A stretch of 64,000 bases of DNA from Ancylomarina sp048268005. GTDB lineage: Bacteria > Bacteroidota > Bacteroidia > Bacteroidales > Marinifilaceae. Shown here one piece after another: positions 58,887 to 64,000 of this stretch. A program made the position numbers and the translations under genes. The DNA is taken from positions 310,001 through 374,000 of the forward strand of contig JBLWWJ010000001.1 in assembly GCA_048268005.1 (NCBI GenBank), written 5' to 3'. Numbering within the stretch: the stretch's first letter is position 1; every line of letters begins with the position of its first letter. The notes beneath the pieces were generated by a model, which saw only the letters and a program-made list of their open reading frames with translations, did no database searches and was not told the origin of the DNA.

Positions 58887-59693
58887 ATGAAAATTGTAAC
58901 ATTTAAAGGAGGGCTTGGTAATCAAATCTTTGAATATGCCTTCTACTTATATTTGAAAAAGGGTACTAATGATAATGTGTATGGTTATTATAATAAAACT
59001 TGGTTGAAAGGTCACAATGGTTTAGAAATACAGAATGTTTTTGATATAGAACTTCCTAAATCGGCAGTGTTTGCAAATCTGATAGCCATTATCATTAGAT
59101 TTATTAATCGTTTTTTTAAAAATACCCATTTCATTAGTTCTGAGAATTCATTAAAAATGGGGGCAGTTTATTTTGATGGATGGTGGCAAAATAAAATGTT
59201 TTATAAAGAACAAAATGACTGGATTAAGTTTAAGGAGTTTGAGCTTGATCATATTAATTCTCGACACATTAAAGAGATTCAACAATCTCAATCAATCTCA
59301 ATACATATTCGTAGGGGAGATTATATAACAAATCAATTTGTGAATAAATATGGAGGTGTTTGTACTAAAGAATATTATAAAGAGGCCATTCAAATTATAC
59401 ACGAAAATTTTAATGCTCCTAAATTTTATGTCTTCTCAGATGATATGGAATGGGTTAAAGCTAATTTGCCCTTAGAGAATGCAATTTATGTCTCCAATAA
59501 CTCAGGGGATAAAAGTTATCTTGACATGTATTTAATGAGCCATTGTAAGGCAAATATAATTGCCAATAGTTCATTTAGTTATTGGGGAGCCTATTTGAAT
59601 AGAAATTGCTCAAAAGTAATTTATCCTAAAAAATGGTTTAATAACGAAGAAGCTGCACCAGAAATTTTCAAACCCGATTGGATAGGAATTTAA
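58887..59693 (+). CDS. Glycosyltransferase family 11 (alpha-1,2-fucosyltransferase-like)
   Basis: This 268-aa GT11 enzyme has the N-terminal FKGGLGNQIFEYAF, the donor-binding SIHIRRGDYIT, FYVFSDDMEWVKANL and the terminal IIANSSFSYWGAYLN. GT11 enzymes transfer fucose (rarely other deoxysugars) from GDP-fucose, usually alpha-1,2. No GDP-fucose synthesis genes (gmd, fcl) are in the window, so the donor must come from elsewhere or the enzyme uses another sugar. Cytoplasmic, membrane-associated action is expected. Confidence 0.92.
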   Translation: MKIVTFKGGLGNQIFEYAFYLYLKKGTNDNVYGYYNKTWLKGHNGLEIQNVFDIELPKSAVFANLIAIIIRFINRFFKNTHFISSENSLKMGAVYFDGWWQNKMFYKEQNDWIKFKEFELDHINSRHIKEIQQSQSISIHIRRGDYITNQFVNKYGGVCTKEYYKEAIQIIHENFNAPKFYVFSDDMEWVKANLPLENAIYVSNNSGDKSYLDMYLMSHCKANIIANSSFSYWGAYLNRNCSKVIYPKKWFNNEEAAPEIFKPDWIGI

Positions 59694-59699
59694 ACAATT

Positions 59700-60755
59700 A
59701 TGAAGTCAATGAAAAACCCACTTATATCTGTCATATTACCCGTATATAATGCTGAAAATTACCTTGCGGAGTCTATAAAAAGTATCTTAAACCAAACTTT
59801 TAAGGATTTTGAACTCATTTTGATTAATGATGGCAGTACTGATGGTTCTGAAGATATAATTCTGTCATTTGATGATGAAAGGATTGTGTATATTAAAAAT
59901 GATATTAATCTAAAGTTAATAAAGAGTTTAAATAAAGGAATTCGTGCTGCAAAAGGATATTATATATCACGAATGGATGCGGATGACATTGCTTTACCGA
60001 ATTTGTTTGAAAAACAATTAGCCGTATTTAAGAGGGATAGTAATGTCGATATTATAAATATCCGATCTTTTCTAATGACAGAGAATGGATTAACTTATCG
60101 AAGAAGCAATAGTATTATTACGGTAAATCATGATGTGCATGCACATATAGTTTTTTTACAAAACTTAATATCTCACCCTGGCGTTATGCTTAAAGCAGAT
60201 ATTTTAAAATTACATGAATACTGCGAAAATGAAAAAGAAGTTCCATTTCAGGATGTAGATTTGTGGAATAGGTTGTTGAATCATGGGCATTATTGTTATA
60301 CCATTGATGAATGTTTGCTCCTTTATAGAAATACGCCAACAGGTGTGACGAATACGCTTCGTACTGGAAGATTAGCAAAAAGACTTAGGTATTGTCAAAA
60401 TATACTGGAGACTGAATATGAATCATATTTTACTGAAAATAGTCTCAAGATTATTTTAGGTAATTTTGATGTTGCAAATATAAGTGAGTTAATACGATTG
60501 AATAAAAGTTTATCAAATCATATAACTTTTATACAAGAGAATAAAGGCATTAGTAAGAATGGATTTTCGGATTTGGTTTTTTGGAAGAAGAATTTGATGT
60601 TTGTTTCCTCTTTTATGGCATTAAAACGTGTTCCTTGGACCAATAAAATAGGTGTAATTATTTTTGTTATGTGTCATCTACCTTTATGGTTCTCAAACAA
60701 AAAATGGAGATCTTATTTAAGTGGGATCATGTTTAATCCAATTAGATATAGGTAA
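59700..60755 (+). CDS. Glycosyltransferase family 2
   Basis: This 351-aa GT-A fold inverting transferase starts ISVILPVYNAENYLAESI and has LILINDGSTDGSED, the metal-binding MDADDIALP and the acceptor region DVDLWNRLL. A hydrophobic stretch near 300-335 may anchor it. The sugar specificity cannot be read from sequence. It follows the GT11 gene by six bases. Confidence 0.92.
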   Translation: MKSMKNPLISVILPVYNAENYLAESIKSILNQTFKDFELILINDGSTDGSEDIILSFDDERIVYIKNDINLKLIKSLNKGIRAAKGYYISRMDADDIALPNLFEKQLAVFKRDSNVDIINIRSFLMTENGLTYRRSNSIITVNHDVHAHIVFLQNLISHPGVMLKADILKLHEYCENEKEVPFQDVDLWNRLLNHGHYCYTIDECLLLYRNTPTGVTNTLRTGRLAKRLRYCQNILETEYESYFTENSLKIILGNFDVANISELIRLNKSLSNHITFIQENKGISKNGFSDLVFWKKNLMFVSSFMALKRVPWTNKIGVIIFVMCHLPLWFSNKKWRSYLSGIMFNPIRYR

Positions 60756-60803
60756 TTCTTCTGTAATTGAATTATAAGAATAAATTTATCATTTAGTATC
60801 AAA

Positions 60804-62048
60804 ATGAAATCTCAATTATTAAAATATTACTTATTTTTTGCATTCCTATTTCTATTGCTCTTCCTTGAGGATAGAGTTTTTCTAATGGGGATGTCCTTAT
60901 CCAATATCTGGAAGATTGTTGTTGTTGCATGTTTAATGTTGTTTATTGGTAAGAAAAAAATAAATTTGGGGATAAGTTATTTTGATATTTCCGTTTTATT
61001 ATTTTCACTATCATTCTTAATTAATGGTCATGGTTTTTTTACTATGGACGATATTGAAGAAGTAATATTGATACTTATATTTCCAATTTCTTACAATGCA
61101 TTTTATTATTTGTATAGAAAGAAGCCTGATAAGTTAAAATCTAACTTACTTATTTTTTCAACTTTTTTATTATTAACAACAATACCTTTTTTATTGGGGA
61201 TCCTTGAACCCGTAAGTGATTTTAATGAAAGTAGAGCAAAGTTTGTAGAAGGATATGAGCTTAACTCTAATATACTAGTTGGTTTTTTTAAGCAACCAGC
61301 CTTAAGTTCAAAAGTTTTTGTTTTTAGTACAATTATCGTTGGGATGTTTGGTATTTATATGGCAAAAGGTAAAATCACCAATCGATTATTCTTTTTAATC
61401 ATTTTGGTTCTTGGTTTATACGATGTTTACCTTGCTTTTACAAGAACAGGGTGGATTATGTTGATTGCATTTGTTTTTATTTTTATATTCTTAAGTAAGA
61501 GTAAATTTTCATTTAAAAAAATATTTTTTATTGCGTTAGTAGCTTTTGCTCTAGCATTTGTTTTTAAATCTAATGTTGCTATCCAAAATAGACTATTAGG
61601 TAATAATATTAATAAAACGAGTCAAGCTGGAGATATTAATAATATTTCTTCTGGAAGAACTATATTAATGGCCCTTGCAATTAATTCGGTACTTGAAGAT
61701 AATACCATGTCATTATTTTTTGGACTAGGTAGGGAATATGCTCTAGAAAAGAATTATGGAGCATTGGCACATAATCGTTTTATTGAGATTTTTACTTTTG
61801 GAGGTCTAGTCTCTGTATTCCTATATCTGTTCTACTTATTTCGGATGTACAAGGAAATTCATAAAAGAAAATCAAAGAGGGTGACATACACCTTGTCCCT
61901 ATCACTTTTTTTAATAATGCTTCTAGCGCTTTTACCTTCTCATGGATTAGCACTCTGGGCGGATGTAATATTTGGTGGAGTTATTGCACTCAATAGGCTT
62001 GAGTTCGAAAATGAGGATGTTAGTTTGATACAACAACCAATAGTTTAA
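60804..62048 (+). CDS. O-antigen/capsule polymerase (Wzy-like)
   Basis: This 414-aa protein has ten or more membrane segments and a large periplasmic loop, with the polymerase/ligase family motifs AFTRTGWIMLIAFVF and ALAHNRFIEIFTFGGLVSVFLYL. It should join repeat units in the periplasm after flipping by Wzx. Low overall conservation is normal for Wzy. The region is strongly A/T-rich. Confidence 0.82.
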   Translation: MKSQLLKYYLFFAFLFLLLFLEDRVFLMGMSLSNIWKIVVVACLMLFIGKKKINLGISYFDISVLLFSLSFLINGHGFFTMDDIEEVILILIFPISYNAFYYLYRKKPDKLKSNLLIFSTFLLLTTIPFLLGILEPVSDFNESRAKFVEGYELNSNILVGFFKQPALSSKVFVFSTIIVGMFGIYMAKGKITNRLFFLIILVLGLYDVYLAFTRTGWIMLIAFVFIFIFLSKSKFSFKKIFFIALVAFALAFVFKSNVAIQNRLLGNNINKTSQAGDINNISSGRTILMALAINSVLEDNTMSLFFGLGREYALEKNYGALAHNRFIEIFTFGGLVSVFLYLFYLFRMYKEIHKRKSKRVTYTLSLSLFLIMLLALLPSHGLALWADVIFGGVIALNRLEFENEDVSLIQQPIV

Positions 62049-62086
62049 TAGTTTTTGATTTATATCAATATATATTATAAGTAACA

Positions 62087-63262
62087 ATGCAGCATAAAAA
62101 GATTTTATTTATTGAGATTTGTAATTTTATAGATTTCCCTATAGGTGGATATCTATCCTTTGCAAAACAAATGGTGACGGCCTTTAATGGTCAGCTTCTA
62201 TTGGTTGGTTTATCGTCTGATGATACTCCTGTTGGTAAATGGGTTAAAAAAGAAATTAATGGTGTTACTTTCGATTTTTTTGCAGTTAGAAAGGTCGTTA
62301 AGAGTAATCGTCGAACTATTATTCCACAAAGATTAAAATCGTATATAGCAGTAAGAAAATATCGTAAGGAAATCTTATCAAAAGAAGTCGATAATGTTTT
62401 TATACAAACTCCAGAAGTTTTGTTTGCTCTCAAGAAAAGTGGTATTAAAAATATCTGTACACGCATACCTGGTGTTGAAAACCCTATGAGTATATCTAGG
62501 TACTGGTATGGTAAATATTTTGCAAAACTATATGATTTTCTTTTCTATAAAACAGTAAATCAATCTTCAGTCATTTTAGCTTCTGCTGATAAAAATGCAA
62601 TAAATAATTTCATAAAAAGGGGGAAAGGTGTTTTACCTGACGATAGGGTTATTCAATTTCCAACAAGAGTTGATACATCTATATTTTATCCTGTTAAAAA
62701 AGAAAATTCCCGAACAATTTTAAATCTGGATCAGAATCAGCTGATTATCTCAACTTCTGGACGATTAAGTAAATTGAAGGGGTGGGAGTTTCTTTTAGAT
62801 TGTATTAAAGAATTAAAAAAATATCACCCGAATTGCCTTTTGATTTTTTTAGGAGATGGTGAAGACCGACTTAAAATTGAAGAACAAATTAGAATCAAGA
62901 ATCTTACATCGAATATCTTATTAGCCGGAAGGGTTCCACATGAGAAATTGTCACAGTATATAAATGCTTCTGATATGTATGTGATGGGTTCTTATATCGA
63001 GGGATGGTCTACTGCACTTGTTGAAGCAATCTCTTGCGCGAAACCTATTGTATGTACAAATTTTAGTAGTGCAAAGGAGCTTGTGTTGAATGATGTCAAT
63101 GGTTTTGTTATAGATGATCATGATGTTGACGAGTTCACAGAAGCAATGCTAAGGGCTTTGAATATTAATAAGGAAAACTTGCTAGGCAAATCGAAAGAAA
63201 TGGAAAGGTACTCATCTGATAATTTGAGAGAAGCAATACTACACAATTGGAAACTTGTTTGA
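62087..63262 (+). CDS. Glycosyltransferase family 4
   Basis: This 391-aa GT-B fold retaining transferase shows SGRLSKLKGWEFLLDC, LIFLGDGEDRLKIE, LAGRVPHEKLSQYINASDMYV (donor domain) and the nucleotide-sugar EX7E motif in EGWSTALVEAISCAKPIVC. The donor and linkage are unknown. It lies between the polymerase and the last acyltransferase. Confidence 0.92.
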   Translation: MQHKKILFIEICNFIDFPIGGYLSFAKQMVTAFNGQLLLVGLSSDDTPVGKWVKKEINGVTFDFFAVRKVVKSNRRTIIPQRLKSYIAVRKYRKEILSKEVDNVFIQTPEVLFALKKSGIKNICTRIPGVENPMSISRYWYGKYFAKLYDFLFYKTVNQSSVILASADKNAINNFIKRGKGVLPDDRVIQFPTRVDTSIFYPVKKENSRTILNLDQNQLIISTSGRLSKLKGWEFLLDCIKELKKYHPNCLLIFLGDGEDRLKIEEQIRIKNLTSNILLAGRVPHEKLSQYINASDMYVMGSYIEGWSTALVEAISCAKPIVCTNFSSAKELVLNDVNGFVIDDHDVDEFTEAMLRALNINKENLLGKSKEMERYSSDNLREAILHNWKLV

Positions 63263-63263
63263 T

Positions 63264-63800
63264 ATGTTAAAAATAATAAAAATCTTAAAAAAGTTAAGGA
63301 ATTATTATCTAGCTCAATATAAGTGGAGACGTTATTGCATAGGTACGAATTTTCACTCAGGGCGCAAAGTCTTCTTTTGGGCTAAGAATAATATTAGTAT
63401 AGGAAATAATTTTTACATAGGGCGTTATTCACAAATTGAATGTGATGTAGAAATTGGGAATAATGTGATGTTTGCCAACTGTGTTGCTCTTGTAGGTCGT
63501 TATGATCATCATTATGAGCAAATAGGTGTTCCAACAAGATTAGCATCTCAAATTAGAGATGTCGATTATAATTGGAAGGGATTGCAATCTAAAGTAATAA
63601 TCGAAGATGATGTGTGGATCGGGTATGGTTCTATCATTATGAGTGGAATAACTATTGGTAAGGGGAGCGTTATCGCCGCAGGTTCTGTAGTTACAAAGGA
63701 TATTAGTCCTTATTCAATTGTTGGCGGTAATCCTGCTAGATTTATTAAGTCAAGATTTACGAAAGAAGAACAAATTCTGCACGAGAAGAAAATGGCGTGA
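63264..63800 (+). CDS. Hexapeptide-repeat acyltransferase 3
   Basis: This 178-aa acetyltransferase has ISIGNNFYIGRYSQIECDVEIGNNV (spread over coils), VGRYDHHYEQIG with the likely catalytic His, DVWIGYGSIIMSGITIGKGSVIAAGSVV and IVGGNPARFIKSRF. The frame opens at TTG at 63255 within the previous gene; ATG at 63264, two bases after the previous stop, is preferred. It is the last complete gene; the 200 bases after it contain no visible gene. Confidence 0.9.
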   Translation: MLKIIKILKKLRNYYLAQYKWRRYCIGTNFHSGRKVFFWAKNNISIGNNFYIGRYSQIECDVEIGNNVMFANCVALVGRYDHHYEQIGVPTRLASQIRDVDYNWKGLQSKVIIEDDVWIGYGSIIMSGITIGKGSVIAAGSVVTKDISPYSIVGGNPARFIKSRFTKEEQILHEKKMA

Positions 63801-64000
63801 TATGTATTTGGCTGTCTATGTGTGTTATGTGTGATTTATTGATCGTTTGTAGAAAGAGATTATAGGAAATCTATAGCAGGGAATCACTATTTCTTATAAC
63901 AAAGTGTAAGTAACTGTTAGAAGCAAATCTTTGCAAAATATTGTAGTGTTTCAAACTTGCAATAGATTGATAAGTGGTTTACATATAGTTTATTGATGTT

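Overview
The window comes from the chromosome of a Bacteroidota bacterium, probably an anaerobic or facultative member of the Bacteroidales/Marinilabiliales group (group placement is inference). The evidence is Bacteroidota-type promoters (TTTG about 20 nt before TAnnTTTG), typical families (CvfB, DUF4159, YgjV-like, PycTM-domain protein, SLBB-type polysaccharide exporter, four-helix-bundle protein) and anaerobic metabolism (indolepyruvate:ferredoxin oxidoreductase, citrate lyase, a PPi-type phosphofructokinase signature, radical SAM enzymes). No rRNA, tRNA, CRISPR array or transposase was seen.

Layout. 1-8.5 kb: a secreted C69 dipeptidase (cut by the window edge), CvfB, a TIM-barrel enzyme, a GluR0-like glutamate-receptor/K+ channel, a MarR regulator with two near-identical palindromic operators, a crotonase and two tandem radical SAM paralogues. 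8.7-14.6 kb: a membrane protein facing a minus-strand group (HD-PycTM protein, rsmE, DUF4159, pfk, YgjV-like). 14.8-22.3 kb, plus strand: YjiK-like lipoprotein, a 1202-aa phosphoesterase/kinase-like/beta-barrel protein, a single-domain response regulator and topB. 22.3-30.4 kb, minus strand: prmA, a 1494-aa exported protein, ppk1 and sixA. 31-39.8 kb, plus strand: iorAB, a candidate small RNA with its own terminator, then citD-citE-citF-citXG-citC. 39.9-44.8 kb, minus strand: a dihydrolipoyl-dehydrogenase-like flavoprotein without its redox cysteines, an unknown protein, and pyrB-pyrI behind what looks like a pyrL-type attenuator. 46-63.8 kb, plus strand: an exopolysaccharide/capsule locus with SLBB exporter, Wzz, two UDP-sugar dehydrogenases, a UDP-GlcA 4-epimerase, Wzx flippase, three hexapeptide acyltransferases, GT11, GT2, Wzy and GT4. 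The locus probably continues past the window; no initiating sugar-phosphate transferase is seen.

How the genes fit together. iorAB makes acyl-CoA and reduced ferredoxin from aryl-pyruvates. The cit cluster encodes all three citrate lyase subunits plus prosthetic-group synthesis and acetylation, but no citrate transporter is in view. The polysaccharide locus supplies UDP-uronic acids, assembles repeats, flips and polymerises them (Wzx/Wzy) and exports them (SLBB protein plus Wzz).

The most unusual content is non-coding. Between 39.8 and 52.2 kb the intergenic regions are packed with degenerate 7-8-bp tandem repeats (TTGGTCA/TGACYAA heptamers, GTCTAACA octamers, TTTAACC heptamers) and REP-like hairpins. 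These arrays often begin exactly at stop codons and in one case lie inside a coding region (wzz). Three sites share TTGRCAGATTTGACA followed, always after 24 nt, by TATTTTYG, and may be a shared promoter class. The pyrBI leader has a consensus promoter, an 81-codon leader ORF, a pause hairpin, a U-rich stretch and an intrinsic terminator within the ORF.
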